Source: Flammeovirgaceae bacterium UBA2371 (GTDB taxonomy: Bacteria > Bacteroidota > Bacteroidia > Cytophagales > Cyclobacteriaceae). Taken from it: a stretch of DNA of 64,000 bases. Below the pieces are notes generated by a model. It was not told where the DNA came from and did not search any database. It saw nothing but the letters and a program-made list of their open reading frames with translations. This document shows positions 42,574-51,445 of this stretch, in pieces. The stretch covers positions 51,493 to 115,492 of the forward strand of contig DDTF01000037.1 in NCBI GenBank assembly GCA_002345965.1. The letters run 5' to 3'. A program made the translations under genes and the position numbers. Every line of letters starts with the position of its first letter. Position 1 is the first letter of the stretch.

Positions 42574-43941
42574 GTGAACGAAGGCGGCAAAATATTAATG
42601 ATCGATGACGATGAGGATGTGCTATTGGCAGCAAAGATGTTGCTGAAAAAGTATGGACATCAGGTAATCATTGACAAGAATCCCAACAAGATTCCATTTC
42701 TTCTCAACAATGACACATATGATGTCATATTGTTGGACATGAATTTCAGCAAAGACACAACCTCGGGAAAAGAGGGGTTTGAATGGCTCAAGCAAATAAA
42801 GGAAAAGGACCCTGATGCAGTAGTGATCATGATAACAGCTTTTGGAGATGTGGAAATGGCTGTACGCGCCTTAAAAGAAGGAGCCACAGACTTCATACTC
42901 AAACCATGGCAAAATGAAAAGTTAATAGCCACCATCTCCACAGCCATCAAACTGAAGAAGTCTTACAATGAAGTTGACAAGCTCCGTAAGGCAAAGCAAA
43001 TGCTGGAGGAGCAGATCAGTCAGCCTTTCAGAGATATCATAGGAACCAGCCAACCCATCAAGGAAGTATTCACGCTGATCGACAAAGTAGCAGCTACTGA
43101 CGCAAATATTTTGATACTGGGGGAAAACGGAACCGGAAAGGAATTGGTAGCTCGCGCCATACACCAAAAATCTTTGAGAAAAGACAACTCCTTCGTGAGT
43201 GTAGATATGGGCGCCATTACCGAAACGTTGTTTGAGAGCGAACTTTTTGGACACAAAAAAGGTGCATTTACAGATGCCCGGGAAAACAGAACGGGTCGTT
43301 TTGAATTAGCAAATGGCGGCACTTTATTTCTCGATGAAATTGGTAACCTGAGCATGCCATTGCAAAGTAAGCTACTTAGCGCATTGCAATCAAGACAGAT
43401 CACTCATGTTGGTTCAAATACTCCAATAGATGTGGACATTCGTTTAATCTGCGCTACCAATATGCCTTTACATCAAATGGTAGATGAAGGTAAATTCAGA
43501 CAGGACTTATTGTACCGCATCAACACTGTAGAAATACGGATTCCTCCTTTGTGCGAACGGGTGGATGACATTCCTATGTTGGCCAATCATTTTTTGAATT
43601 TTTATACGAAAAAATACCACAAAGAAATTATTTCATTTTCTCCTGAGGCCATCACCAAACTTAAAAAATATGCCTGGCCCGGTAATGTGAGAGAATTACA
43701 ACATGCCATTGAACGCGCAGTAATTATGGCCGACTCTCCTACGCTGCAGGATAGTGACTTTTTATTTAATAGAAAAGGCAGTCCAAGCACAGAAAGTGAT
43801 ACACTTAATCTGGATGATGTAGAAAAGGCTGCAGTTGTTAAGGCTATTCAGATGCACAATGGCAATATTTCCAAAGCTGCTGATGAGCTAGGGTTAACAA
43901 GAGCATCACTCTATCGGAGGATGGAAAAATATGGGCTTTAA
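42574..43941 (+). CDS. Sigma-54-dependent response regulator (NtrC/NtrX family)
   Basis: 455 residues from a GTG start. A receiver domain (ILMIDDDEDVLL, phospho-acceptor D55) is followed by the AAA+ sigma-54 domain with Walker A GENGTGKE (183-190), GAFTDA (230-235, in place of the classic GAFTGA) and LFLDEIGN. The C-terminal Fis-type helix-turn-helix is AADELGLTRASLYRRM near 437-452. It activates sigma-54 promoters after phosphorylation by the kinase encoded next, which overlaps it by 11 bases. The target genes are not visible here. Confidence 0.93.
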   Translation: MNEGGKILMIDDDEDVLLAAKMLLKKYGHQVIIDKNPNKIPFLLNNDTYDVILLDMNFSKDTTSGKEGFEWLKQIKEKDPDAVVIMITAFGDVEMAVRALKEGATDFILKPWQNEKLIATISTAIKLKKSYNEVDKLRKAKQMLEEQISQPFRDIIGTSQPIKEVFTLIDKVAATDANILILGENGTGKELVARAIHQKSLRKDNSFVSVDMGAITETLFESELFGHKKGAFTDARENRTGRFELANGGTLFLDEIGNLSMPLQSKLLSALQSRQITHVGSNTPIDVDIRLICATNMPLHQMVDEGKFRQDLLYRINTVEIRIPPLCERVDDIPMLANHFLNFYTKKYHKEIISFSPEAITKLKKYAWPGNVRELQHAIERAVIMADSPTLQDSDFLFNRKGSPSTESDTLNLDDVEKAAVVKAIQMHNGNISKAADELGLTRASLYRRMEKYGL

Positions 43942-45277
43942 CCTGCGATCACCGCTTGTTACACGCATTGCTATTTTAGTGGCTACTGTATTTGCAATGG
44001 CATATGCTGTGGCTGATTCCTTTAACATCATCATAACACTAGCCCTGGCAGGAGCCACATTTTTTCAAATATCACACCTTGTCAAAGAATTTGAGGAGTC
44101 TAATGAAAACATTGCCTCTTTTTTGGACGCCATCCGATTTGATGATTTGTCATCCTCATTTAAAACAGACAGTGAAGACCCAGCAGTGCAGCGGATACAC
44201 AATGAACTTAATGAAGCCATTACCCATTTAAAATCATCCCGAAGTGAACGGGATTCTGAATATCAGTTTTTAAAAAATATTGTTCAGCATGTAGGCATTG
44301 GCTTGCTTACGTTCAAAAAAGATGGCTCAATTCAAATCATGAATACGGCTGCCAAAAAACTATTAAAAGTTAATCAGGCAAAACACATTGATGATCTACG
44401 AGCAGTCAGTGATACTCTGGTGGAAGCTGTGTTAAAATTAAAAACCGGAGGCCGAGAATTAGTCAGGCTTATCTTGCCCGATGAGACCGTCCAAATTTCT
44501 ATTTATGCCATAGAACTAACTTTACGGGGAGAAGTAATCAAGCTGATCTCCATGAATAATATCCAAAGCGAATTGGATGAAAAAGAAATGGAGGCATGGC
44601 AGAATCTGGTACGTGTGCTTACCCATGAGATCATGAATTCAGTTACACCGATTTCTTCATTGGCCGGAGTGGTAGAAAGTGAACTACAGAGTCGAATGGA
44701 TCAACCTGTAGCCACTTTTAACAAGGAAGAAATGGAAGACATGCATCTCTCCATCCAAACCATCAGTAAGCGCAGTGCCGGTTTGATCCACTTTGTGAGG
44801 GAATTTAAAAACCTTTCGCAAAGACCCCAGCCTAACCTCGCTCCAGTCCAAGTAAAAAAGCTATTGGGGGAAATGGCAGTGCTTCAAAAAAAGGAGCTTA
44901 TTGATAGCAATATCTCAATCACGGTAAATGTGGAACCACAGGACCTTAGCATCAATGCCGACAAAAGCATGATCGAACAGGTTTTGATCAATTTAATCAA
45001 AAATGCTATGCAGGCATTTACCGAGCAGGAAAACAAGTGCATTCAATTGAAAGCCTATCTGGATGAAAAAACAAGACCCGTTATTTCTGTCAGTGACAAT
45101 GGGGATGGAATAGACCCTGATGCACTGGAAAGGATATTTGTGCCCTTTTATTCCACAAAAAAAACTGGCTCAGGGATAGGCCTTAGTTTGTCTAAACAGA
45201 TTATGAGACAGCATGAAGGGCGCATCACAGTCAAGTCTAAGCTGGGCGAAGGAACCGAGTTCCTGCTGCGTTTCTAA
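43931..45277 (+). CDS. Membrane sensor histidine kinase, NtrY-like
   Basis: 448 residues. Two N-terminal membrane helices (about 9-28 and 30-48) with only a short connecting turn, then a HAMP-like stretch and PAS-like domain (about 110-215), the H-box LTHEIMNSVTPI (His232), and the ATPase with LINLIKNAMQAF, DNGDGI, FVPFYSTKKTGSGIGLSLS. The near absence of a periplasmic domain suggests a cytoplasmic or membrane-state signal. It begins inside the response regulator gene (11-base overlap) and forms a pair with it. Confidence 0.93.
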   Translation: MGFNLRSPLVTRIAILVATVFAMAYAVADSFNIIITLALAGATFFQISHLVKEFEESNENIASFLDAIRFDDLSSSFKTDSEDPAVQRIHNELNEAITHLKSSRSERDSEYQFLKNIVQHVGIGLLTFKKDGSIQIMNTAAKKLLKVNQAKHIDDLRAVSDTLVEAVLKLKTGGRELVRLILPDETVQISIYAIELTLRGEVIKLISMNNIQSELDEKEMEAWQNLVRVLTHEIMNSVTPISSLAGVVESELQSRMDQPVATFNKEEMEDMHLSIQTISKRSAGLIHFVREFKNLSQRPQPNLAPVQVKKLLGEMAVLQKKELIDSNISITVNVEPQDLSINADKSMIEQVLINLIKNAMQAFTEQENKCIQLKAYLDEKTRPVISVSDNGDGIDPDALERIFVPFYSTKKTGSGIGLSLSKQIMRQHEGRITVKSKLGEGTEFLLRF

Positions 45278-45303
45278 TTGCTCGAAAATCCGTTTATATT
45301 TTT

Positions 45304-45311
45304 TAGATTTG
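45304..45311 (+). promoter_or_regulatory. -7 promoter box for acpP
   Basis: TAGATTTG matches TAnnTTTG exactly and ends 22 bases before the acpP ATG, so acpP is probably transcribed separately from the two-component genes. Confidence 0.6.
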
Positions 45312-45332
45312 CACCTACTTAAGCCGCTAGAT

Positions 45333-45566
45333 ATGCCAGATATTCAGAAAAAAGTCACCACTATTTTAATTGAGAAACTAGGAATCCCCGAATCTGAAAT
45401 AACTCCCGATGCTAACTTTGTGAAAGATCTTGGCATAGACTCCCTGGACTATGCAGAATTGGTGATGGATTTTGAACAAACTTTCGACATCAAAATTCCG
45501 GATGATGATGCCGAAAAACTTCAAACCATCAGTCAGGCAGTAAAATACATTGAATCCAAGTTGTAG
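45333..45566 (+). CDS. acpP: Acyl carrier protein
   Basis: 77 residues from the ATG at 45333, which gives the standard length. The phosphopantetheine attachment site is DLGIDSLDYAELVMDFEQ (Ser37). The protein is strongly acidic with the usual four-helix pattern. It carries acyl chains in fatty-acid and lipid A synthesis. The adjacent genes are a histidine kinase and a YopX-like protein rather than fabF, which usually neighbours acpP, so it may be a second, specialised carrier. Confidence 0.9.
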   Translation: MPDIQKKVTTILIEKLGIPESEITPDANFVKDLGIDSLDYAELVMDFEQTFDIKIPDDDAEKLQTISQAVKYIESKL

Positions 45567-45575
45567 TCAGCTCCT

Positions 45576-45914
45576 TTAGTTCAGTTCAAAAAAACTTCCC
45601 AGCCGTTTCATCCTGGCGGCATTATTTCCTAAAAAGGGAGTCGATTCTTCAAGCTTATCCAACGCGGAGAAATACCAGCCGTTTTGATCTGCATTCCAAA
45701 AAACAAGAAACTTTTCAGAATAGATGAGCAATACATCCATGTCATAGATTTCTTCCTGCTCCTTATCCAACAAACCGGTAAATTGTAATAATACATGGTT
45801 CTTCCGGAATAGCTCGCCCTTGCTGCACTCAATACTATTCAGACGCATTAACAATTTTGATTCACTGTTCCAGGCTTTAAATTTTATTTTCCGTGGTATA
45901 AAAGGATTCTTCAT
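45576..45914 (-). CDS. YopX-like protein
   Basis: 112 residues, cytoplasmic. IKFKAWNSESKLLMRLNSI at the N-terminus and LLQFTGLLDKEQEEIYDMDV resemble the YopX fold's (f)RaWd and QfTGLkDknGkeIYegD signatures known from phage proteins. The C-terminal half (FWNADQNGWYFSALDKLEE, NNAARMKRLGSFFELN) does not match what I know of YopX. No other phage gene is nearby. The gene lies convergent to acpP with a 9-base gap. Similarity to YopX is visible by eye but needs a profile search. Confidence 0.55.
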   Translation of the reverse strand: MKNPFIPRKIKFKAWNSESKLLMRLNSIECSKGELFRKNHVLLQFTGLLDKEQEEIYDMDVLLIYSEKFLVFWNADQNGWYFSALDKLEESTPFLGNNAARMKRLGSFFELN

Positions 45915-45964
45915 TACACTACATACTTCTAATTGTTAACTTACCACACTTTTTCGAATTTTCA

Positions 45965-46864
45965 ATGAGCAAAGGTAATAGGGTTCTCTTCGTCATTAAC
46001 AAATATTCAGGCACTGGATACAGCCGAGCCCTTGAAGGAAGAATACTTTCACAATGCAAAAAAAGAAATCTTGAGTGCACAATTGAATTCACTAGACACC
46101 CAGGTCATGCCACAGCGCTTGCTAAAATGGCCGTGGATAAAAAATTTAAAATGGTTTTTGCAGTTGGTGGTGATGGCACGGTAAATGAAGTAGCCAAAGG
46201 TCTGCTTTATTCAACAGTACCGTTGGCAATCATCCCCAAAGGATCTGGCAACGGATTGGCAAGACATCTCAAAATTCCGCTTGGCATGAACAAAGCTCTC
46301 AAATTACTTGATGTGGAAAAAACCATTTCCATTGATACATTCACCATCAATGATCGTCTCTCTGTCAATGTTTCAGGTATAGGTTTTGATGGTCATGTCG
46401 CAGGGTTGTTTGCCCGCGATGGGAAAAGAGGGTTATACACCTATGGAAAGTTAGTGGTGGGTGAGTTTAACAAATTCAAAGCATTTGACTGTGAGTTATC
46501 CCTGGATGGAGTTATCAGTAATCGAAGTCCTTTTGTTATTTCTTTTGCCAACTCATCACAGTTTGGAAATAACGCAGTAATAGCCCCAGGAGCTTCTGTT
46601 TGTGATCACAAGATCGATGTTTGCATCGTGGACAAAATGAATGTTTATCAGGGGCTTGGCTTTGTTTACAAGCTCTTTAGTCGATCGATTGACAAGTCAA
46701 ACAAAGTACAATTGATTAAAGCACAAGAAATCAAAATAAAATCAAGTCACACAATACCATTTCATATAGATGGAGAAGCCGCTGATGCCGCTTCAGAGTT
46801 TATAATTAAAATAAATCCTTCATCATTATGGGTAGTACTACCCAAAAACAGCACTTCAATTTAG
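45965..46864 (+). CDS. Diacylglycerol/sphingoid kinase family lipid kinase
   Basis: 299 residues. DagK_cat fold: VLFVINKYSGTGYS at the N-terminus, FTRHPGHATALA, the nucleotide-binding GGDGTVNEVAKGL (68-80), IPKGSGNGLARHL, and GIGFDGHVAGLFA. The C-terminal domain has the double-layer beta sandwich with FHIDGEAAD near residue 266. It phosphorylates a membrane lipid such as diacylglycerol or undecaprenol; the exact substrate is unknown. No operon partner is evident; the next gene has a separate palindrome and leader. Confidence 0.87.
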   Translation: MSKGNRVLFVINKYSGTGYSRALEGRILSQCKKRNLECTIEFTRHPGHATALAKMAVDKKFKMVFAVGGDGTVNEVAKGLLYSTVPLAIIPKGSGNGLARHLKIPLGMNKALKLLDVEKTISIDTFTINDRLSVNVSGIGFDGHVAGLFARDGKRGLYTYGKLVVGEFNKFKAFDCELSLDGVISNRSPFVISFANSSQFGNNAVIAPGASVCDHKIDVCIVDKMNVYQGLGFVYKLFSRSIDKSNKVQLIKAQEIKIKSSHTIPFHIDGEAADAASEFIIKINPSSLWVVLPKNSTSI

Positions 46865-46919
46865 AATTCTTATCAATTGTAAAATACCACTTTTGGGGTT
46901 AGCTCCTTCATAAACTGTT

Positions 46920-46935
46920 TACGTTTAACAACGTA
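46920..46935. promoter_or_regulatory. 16-bp palindrome upstream of the DUF2911 gene
   Basis: TACGT-TTAACA-ACGTA, the same 5-6-5 geometry as the boxes at 42450-42485 but with different arms, ends 30 bases before the ATG at 46966. It would overlap the expected promoter position. Confidence 0.35.
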
Positions 46936-46965
46936 TTAGTTATAACCCTAATCAACCAAAATAAT

Positions 46966-48096
46966 ATGAAGTCATTATTTACCATTATGATTGTTGGATG
47001 GATAACGTCCAACGTTTTCGCCCAAACCCTGACCTTACCACCTAGTGGAGGTAATCAGAAAGCTGAAGTAAGTCAGTGGATAGGTCCTGTAAAAATCACC
47101 ATCAACTACAGCAGTCCAAAAGTCCATGCTCCCGATGGAACAGATCGAAAAGGTCACATTTGGGGAGAACTTGTTCCTTACGGACTAAACAATCTCGGTT
47201 TTGGAACGTCCACCGCTGCTCCTTGGAGAGCCGGTGCCAACGAAAACACGACAATCACTTTTTCTCATGATGTTATAGCCGGAGGTAAAAGTATCAAGGC
47301 AGGCACATATGGTCTGCACTTAATCGTGGAGAAAGATCAGCCATGGACTTATATATTTTCAAACAACTCAACCAGCTGGGGAAGCTTCTTTTACGATGCA
47401 AAGGAAGATGCAGCTCGTGTACAATCAATACCAGAAGACTGTGAATACACCGAATACTTAACTTATGAATTTGAGGAAAGGCAGCCAGACGCTGCGGTGG
47501 CGGTTATGCGATGGGAAAATAAAAAGGCTCCTCTGAAAATCGAGATTGCAAACATCAATGAGATCTATTTAACAGCATTTCGAAATGAGTTAAGAAATGC
47601 ACAAGGATTTAATTATCAAAACTTCGCCAGTGCTGCCAACTTTTGCGCCAGCAATAAAATCAACCTGGAAGAAGCCTTAACCTGGGCAGATGCAGCTATT
47701 AGCGCTCCATTTTTTGGTCAGGAAAATTTTTCTACACTTCAAACCAAAGCCAGCGTTCTTACCGCCATGAACAAGACAAGTGAGGCTGATGCTGTTATGA
47801 TGAAAGCCATCAATCACCCTACCGCATCTGTAAGTCAAATTCACGTTTATGGTCGCACGTTGATTGGAGAAGGAAAAAATGATAAAGCCCTTGAGGTGTT
47901 TAAATTGAATGCCAAACTACATCCTGAGGACAAGTTTACTCCTAATGTAGGTTTGGCCCGCGGTTATGCAGCAGTGGGTGATAAAAAGAATTCTGCGAAA
48001 TATTGGGAAGCAGCCATCAAAAACATTCCTGAGAATCAAAAACAATTCTTAAGTGTATATGAAGGTGAATTGAAAAAAATGAAAGAGTCAAAGTAA
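46966..48096 (+). CDS. DUF2911 secreted protein with TPR-like tail
   Basis: 376 residues with signal peptide ending NVFAQ. The DUF2911 domain occupies about 25-175: VKITINYSSPKVHAPDGTDR, IWGELVPYGLNNLGFGTS, APWRAGANENTTITFSHDV, KAGTYGLHLIVEKDQ. About 240-376 is helical with TPR-like repeats (KNDKALEVFKLNAKLHPEDK, ARGYAAVGDKKNSAKYWEAA). DUF2911 is widespread in Bacteroidota with no known function. It is closed by a hairpin terminator. Confidence 0.85.
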   Translation: MKSLFTIMIVGWITSNVFAQTLTLPPSGGNQKAEVSQWIGPVKITINYSSPKVHAPDGTDRKGHIWGELVPYGLNNLGFGTSTAAPWRAGANENTTITFSHDVIAGGKSIKAGTYGLHLIVEKDQPWTYIFSNNSTSWGSFFYDAKEDAARVQSIPEDCEYTEYLTYEFEERQPDAAVAVMRWENKKAPLKIEIANINEIYLTAFRNELRNAQGFNYQNFASAANFCASNKINLEEALTWADAAISAPFFGQENFSTLQTKASVLTAMNKTSEADAVMMKAINHPTASVSQIHVYGRTLIGEGKNDKALEVFKLNAKLHPEDKFTPNVGLARGYAAVGDKKNSAKYWEAAIKNIPENQKQFLSVYEGELKKMKESK

Positions 48097-48112
48097 TTTT
48101 GGCGTCAATGAG

Positions 48113-48142
48113 AAAAAGAGTCAACCATTTGACTCTTTTTCT
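48113..48142. terminator. Bidirectional terminator
   Basis: AAAAAGAGTCAA (48113-48124), loop CCAT and TTGACTCTTTTT (48129-48140). The A- and T-rich stem ends serve both the DUF2911 gene and the convergent YciH gene. Confidence 0.8.
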
Positions 48143-48495
48143 TATCCAATTTTCTTCGCCCTGTAGCCCTCTTTAGCAAGAATATTTACCACCTTTTCGC
48201 GTGCATCTCCTTGAATTAAAATCTGGCCCTCTTTGGAAGATCCACCCACACCACACTTTGTTTTCAATAGCTTGGTAAGGGATTCTAAATCTGTAACAGA
48301 TCCTACAAAACCAGCAACCAGCGTAACTTGCTTTCCAGCCCTTCCGCTTTTGTCAAGCATTACTTTGAGATTTTGTTGAGCAGGTGGCAATGTTGCTTCT
48401 TCCTCATTATCCCCTGTATTATAACCAAAATCATCGTTGGTAGAATACACAATGCCTTCTCTGCTTTTCCAATTGTTGGATTTTTTCTTACTCAT
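48142..48495 (-). CDS. SUI1/eIF1-like translation factor YciH
   Basis: 117 residues. A basic, flexible N-terminus (MSKKKSNNWKSREGIVYS) is followed by the SUI1 fold: LKVMLDKSGRAGKQVTLVAGF, LTKLLKTKCGVGGSSKEGQI and ILIQGDAREKVVNILAKEGY. YciH is a bacterial homologue of eIF1 with a likely role in initiation fidelity under stress. It is one base from the DnaJ-like gene, in the same orientation, and they are likely cotranscribed. Confidence 0.9.
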   Translation of the reverse strand: MSKKKSNNWKSREGIVYSTNDDFGYNTGDNEEEATLPPAQQNLKVMLDKSGRAGKQVTLVAGFVGSVTDLESLTKLLKTKCGVGGSSKEGQILIQGDAREKVVNILAKEGYRAKKIG

Positions 48496-48496
48496 A

Positions 48497-49288
48497 TTAG
48501 CTCATCAATAAAAAAGAAACAATTATCAAAAGTATAAAAGAAACTATTGAGAGGTTAAATGGAAATTCAATTTTGTTTCTTATGGTAACCCCAAGTAAAG
48601 CAGTAATGAAAAGAATAAGGGGGACAAAAGCCAAATTTCCATAGATGGCACTTACACGCACTTTATAATCACCAGCAGGGGTTGCAATTGAAACTATCTT
48701 TTTGAAAAGTGAAGACTCCTGAATTATAACTTGCCTTACAGCCTTAAAATATAACACATCATCATCGTGTAATTCGATTATCAGACCAGTTTTGGTAATT
48801 AACTCATCATGATCATAAATTGTTCCACCTCCTCTACCTGTTCGGTACATTCTGTTAATTTCTGCAATACCCTCCGTATACGTTTGAAAAGGAATCAAAT
48901 AATCAACTGCTACCAGTAAACAGACTCCAAGTGCCAACCAGCATATCCATCGGAATTTAGGCAAGTATTCAGCCATAAGTTCTTCTACGGTTTGATTAGC
49001 TTCTCTTGGAGTTCGATAGGCACTTTGTCTTCTGCGATAGGCAGGGTCCCGATGGGCAGGCCTATCTATATTAGGTTGAGTTCCTGGGAAAGTCAGCGTC
49101 AAATCATACTGAGCTCTTTTTTCAGGGTCGCTCAGCACCTCATATGCACGATTTATTTCTTTAAATCTTTCTTCGCTGGATTTATTCTTATCAGGATGAT
49201 AGAGAACTGCCAATTTCCTATAGGAGCGCTTTACTTCAAGTAGTGTAGCACGCGGACTTACTCCAAGAATTTGATAGTAATCCTCCAT
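48497..49288 (-). CDS. J-domain protein with C-terminal membrane helices
   Basis: 263 residues. The J domain is at the N-terminus (DYYQILGVSPRATLLEVKRSY, LYHPDKN at about 30-36, INRAYEVLSDPEKRAQYD). An arginine-rich linker (RPAHRDPAYRRRQSAYRTPR) is followed by a helix near 115-133, a domain with IYDHDELITKTGLIIELHDDD, and two C-terminal helices near 215-262. The HPD motif implies recruitment of DnaK to the membrane. No zinc-finger or client-binding domain of canonical DnaJ is present. The C-terminal region is unrecognised. Confidence 0.82.
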   Translation of the reverse strand: MEDYYQILGVSPRATLLEVKRSYRKLAVLYHPDKNKSSEERFKEINRAYEVLSDPEKRAQYDLTLTFPGTQPNIDRPAHRDPAYRRRQSAYRTPREANQTVEELMAEYLPKFRWICWLALGVCLLVAVDYLIPFQTYTEGIAEINRMYRTGRGGGTIYDHDELITKTGLIIELHDDDVLYFKAVRQVIIQESSLFKKIVSIATPAGDYKVRVSAIYGNLAFVPLILFITALLGVTIRNKIEFPFNLSIVSFILLIIVSFLLMS

Positions 49289-49315
49289 AACCTTGGCTAG
49301 TAGGCTTTATCCTGT

Positions 49316-49349
49316 TAAAAAGTAAAGCCCGTATGGAACGGGCTTTACT
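49316..49349 (-). terminator. Terminator of the universal stress gene
   Basis: AGTAAAGCCCGT (49321-49332) pairs with ACGGGCTTTACT (49338-49349). On the minus strand the stem is followed by TTTTTAAC, so it ends the transcript of the gene stopping at 49369. Confidence 0.85.
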
Positions 49350-49368
49350 GTATACTAACTTATAAAGA

Positions 49369-50217
49369 TCACTTTTTTGTAACAAAAGTAAGTACAGGCC
49401 GCTTGGCGTGACTTACCACTTCTTCAGCAATACTACCTGCAAGTACATGGGCGAAACCTGTTCTTCCATGAGTTGCCATAGCTATCAAATCTGCATTGAT
49501 ACTTTCGGCAAAATAAATGATACCCTCTTCTTCAGTAATATCATTGTAAATATTAACTGTGTAATTTTTAAGTCCCAATTTTTTAGCAAACTTCTCCATG
49601 TAGTCTTTAGCCACACGATCTCTTTGAAAATCACCGGGAGTATTGATACGCACCAAATGTATTTTGGCATTATACATGTCCTGTGCTGCCTTCACCACCT
49701 TGGAGAACTTCTCCTCGTCTTTGGACATCGCAGTTGCGTATACAATATTCTTAAAGTTAACCTTAGCAGGTTTTCTGTGAACGGATAAAACCGGTACTTT
49801 AGAATGCCTCACCACTTTCTCGGTGTTTGAGCCAATAATCATTTCCTGCAATCGGGAAAGACCTCTTGTACCCATCACTACCAAATCCACCTTTTGTTCG
49901 GTGATAATTGCATTCATACCATGAAACGGATTACCGAGTCTCAATTCTCCATCCAGCTTAATGGATGCAAATTTGGGATCCATGACCAACTTCTCCAGCT
50001 GCTTTTTTGCTTTTTCCAATAGTTTTAAGGTATACAATCGGTCTTCAAAATTTGAAGGCACAACTTCTCCAGTCACTCTAAAGGAATCAGAACCCGCCTC
50101 CTCAACAACATGTAATGCAATCACTTCCGCTCCTCCTTTTTTGGCGATTTCACACGCTACTTCTAAAGCTATGATTGAAGTTTTAGAGAAATCTGTAGGT
50201 ACAAGTATTCTTTTCAT
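49369..50217 (-). CDS. Tandem-domain universal stress protein
   Basis: 282 residues from the ATG at 50215-50217; the frame is open to 50259, but MKRILVPTDFSKTS is the usual start. Two Usp domains: first about 1-147 with VDLVVMGTRGLSRLQEMIIGSNTEKVVRHSKVPVLSV; second about 150-282 with ADLIAMATHGRTGFAHVLAGSIAEEVV. Both keep the G-x2-G-x9-G(S/T)-type ATP-binding motif. Such proteins are usually induced by starvation or low oxygen. It lies downstream of the cco operon in the same orientation, separated by a weak terminator. Confidence 0.9.
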   Translation of the reverse strand: MKRILVPTDFSKTSIIALEVACEIAKKGGAEVIALHVVEEAGSDSFRVTGEVVPSNFEDRLYTLKLLEKAKKQLEKLVMDPKFASIKLDGELRLGNPFHGMNAIITEQKVDLVVMGTRGLSRLQEMIIGSNTEKVVRHSKVPVLSVHRKPAKVNFKNIVYATAMSKDEEKFSKVVKAAQDMYNAKIHLVRINTPGDFQRDRVAKDYMEKFAKKLGLKNYTVNIYNDITEEEGIIYFAESINADLIAMATHGRTGFAHVLAGSIAEEVVSHAKRPVLTFVTKK

Positions 50218-50312
50218 TATGGCAGTTAATTTAATTATAGTAAGCGAAGATTTAAACAATCAATCACAAACGCGTTTCTAACAATAGTAAAAGTAACTAT
50301 TTCAGACAACAA

Positions 50313-50332
50313 TAAAAATGCCCTATCGGCAT
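50313..50332 (-). terminator. Possible weak terminator of the cco operon
   Basis: On the minus strand ATGCC (50332-50328), loop GATAG and GGCAT (50322-50318) followed by TTTTATT; the safE stop codon is in the loop. The 5-bp stem makes this a weak call. Confidence 0.4.
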
Positions 50333-51006
50333 AATACTTCATCAGTTATTACCCCACTTTCGGCACTATTTTCCAAGTGATGAACATGCGTAAAAAGCGC
50401 TCGGCCTATCATCAGACTTCCTATCGCTATCATCACTACCATGCTCAGTTTTCGGTAATTCAGCTTGATTTTGTTGAGTGTAATTCCTAATGCCCAAAGT
50501 AAGCCAACCATTACCGGGATGGTCCCAATTCCAAAAACAATCATAAAAAGAAATCCCTCAAGGGAACTATCCAACGTAAAACAATACGTTAAAGCCAGAT
50601 AAGTAAGCCCACATGGAAGAAGACCATTTAACATACCTAAAAAGAAGATATTCTTCTTTCCATGAAGGAAATTCCCAAATGTAGCCTTTAGCCAATTGGT
50701 AAAACGGTGGATAAGTGATGACAATATCGGAATGTGTACCCCACTGATGGCCCCAAATCCAATTAAAAGAAAAATGCCGCCCAGCACATAGGCCAATAAA
50801 TTTTGATAAGGCAGTATTTGAAGGAATTCGCCAACTGCTCCCGCCAAAAGCCCAAGGAAACCATAGGTAAGTACCCTCCCCAGATTATAGATGATTTTAC
50901 TCCCTGCAAAAGGATTTCCGGCAGTGGCAGCTAATACAAGCGGGCCACACATACCCACGCAATGAAGGCCGCCTGCAAGTCCCATAAGTATGGCAGTGAT
51001 ATACAC
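50323..51006 (-). CDS. Sulfite exporter TauE/SafE-like membrane protein of the cbb3 cluster
   Basis: 227 residues with about six helices. GLAGGLHCVGMCGPLVLA at the N-terminus and NGLLPCGLTYLALTY further on are the cysteine and histidine motifs of the SafE/DsbD-2-like family that follows cco genes in Bacteroidota. The His/Cys/Met-rich helix suggests copper or thiol handling for the oxidase, not sulfite export, but this is inference. It shares one base with ccoH (stop and start overlap), the last gene of the operon. Confidence 0.82.
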   Translation of the reverse strand: MYITAILMGLAGGLHCVGMCGPLVLAATAGNPFAGSKIIYNLGRVLTYGFLGLLAGAVGEFLQILPYQNLLAYVLGGIFLLIGFGAISGVHIPILSSLIHRFTNWLKATFGNFLHGKKNIFFLGMLNGLLPCGLTYLALTYCFTLDSSLEGFLFMIVFGIGTIPVMVGLLWALGITLNKIKLNYRKLSMVVMIAIGSLMIGRALFTHVHHLENSAESGVITDEVLCR

Positions 51007-51434
51007 TACAGTACGATTAACTTTTCATAGTAAAATTCCTTACCTCCCATTGTCCATTGCATACTTGCTCTGTACAATCCTTTACTCCAAACCTCCAGCG
51101 GAAACTGTTGCATATGTTTGCTTGTTGCACTGAGTCTGAATTTTCTGTCCAATTTCATATCAGAAGGTCTGAGCAAAAGTAATTCCCCCTTCTCTAATTG
51201 ATCATAATCAGCAAAAGAAACAGTAAGTACATTCCCACTCACAGAGATATCTGGCAAAGACGCTAACGTTTTAGTATTCTGAATAAATGTCATCTTGTTT
51301 TGATGTACCAATTCTTCCTGGTAATAATCTGGCCGAACCAAATTAATGTCCTCTCGTACGCAGATAGTTACAAGTGTACCTATAAACAAAGTAAAAACTA
51401 CGAAAGCAACTACTATCCATTTTCCAAAATTCAT
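51006..51434 (-). CDS. ccoH: FixH/CcoH-like cbb3 oxidase assembly protein
   Basis: 142 residues. An N-terminal membrane helix (WIVVAFVVFTLFIGTLVTICV, 6-26) is followed by LVRPDYYQEELVHQNKM, a FixH hallmark (YYxxE), and a periplasmic beta domain (VLTVSFADYDQLEKGELLLLRP, KGLYRASMQWTMGGKEFYYE). FixH/CcoH is needed for assembly of the cbb3 oxidase. It lies 11 bases downstream of ccoG. Confidence 0.85.
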   Translation of the reverse strand: MNFGKWIVVAFVVFTLFIGTLVTICVREDINLVRPDYYQEELVHQNKMTFIQNTKTLASLPDISVSGNVLTVSFADYDQLEKGELLLLRPSDMKLDRKFRLSATSKHMQQFPLEVWSKGLYRASMQWTMGGKEFYYEKLIVL

Positions 51435-51445
51435 ACTTCAGCCTT

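Noticed and set aside
43261..43278. GAFTDA instead of GAFTGA in the response regulator as a defective activator
   Set aside because: As I recall, GAFTDA is common among Bacteroidota sigma-54 activators, so it is not evidence of loss of function.
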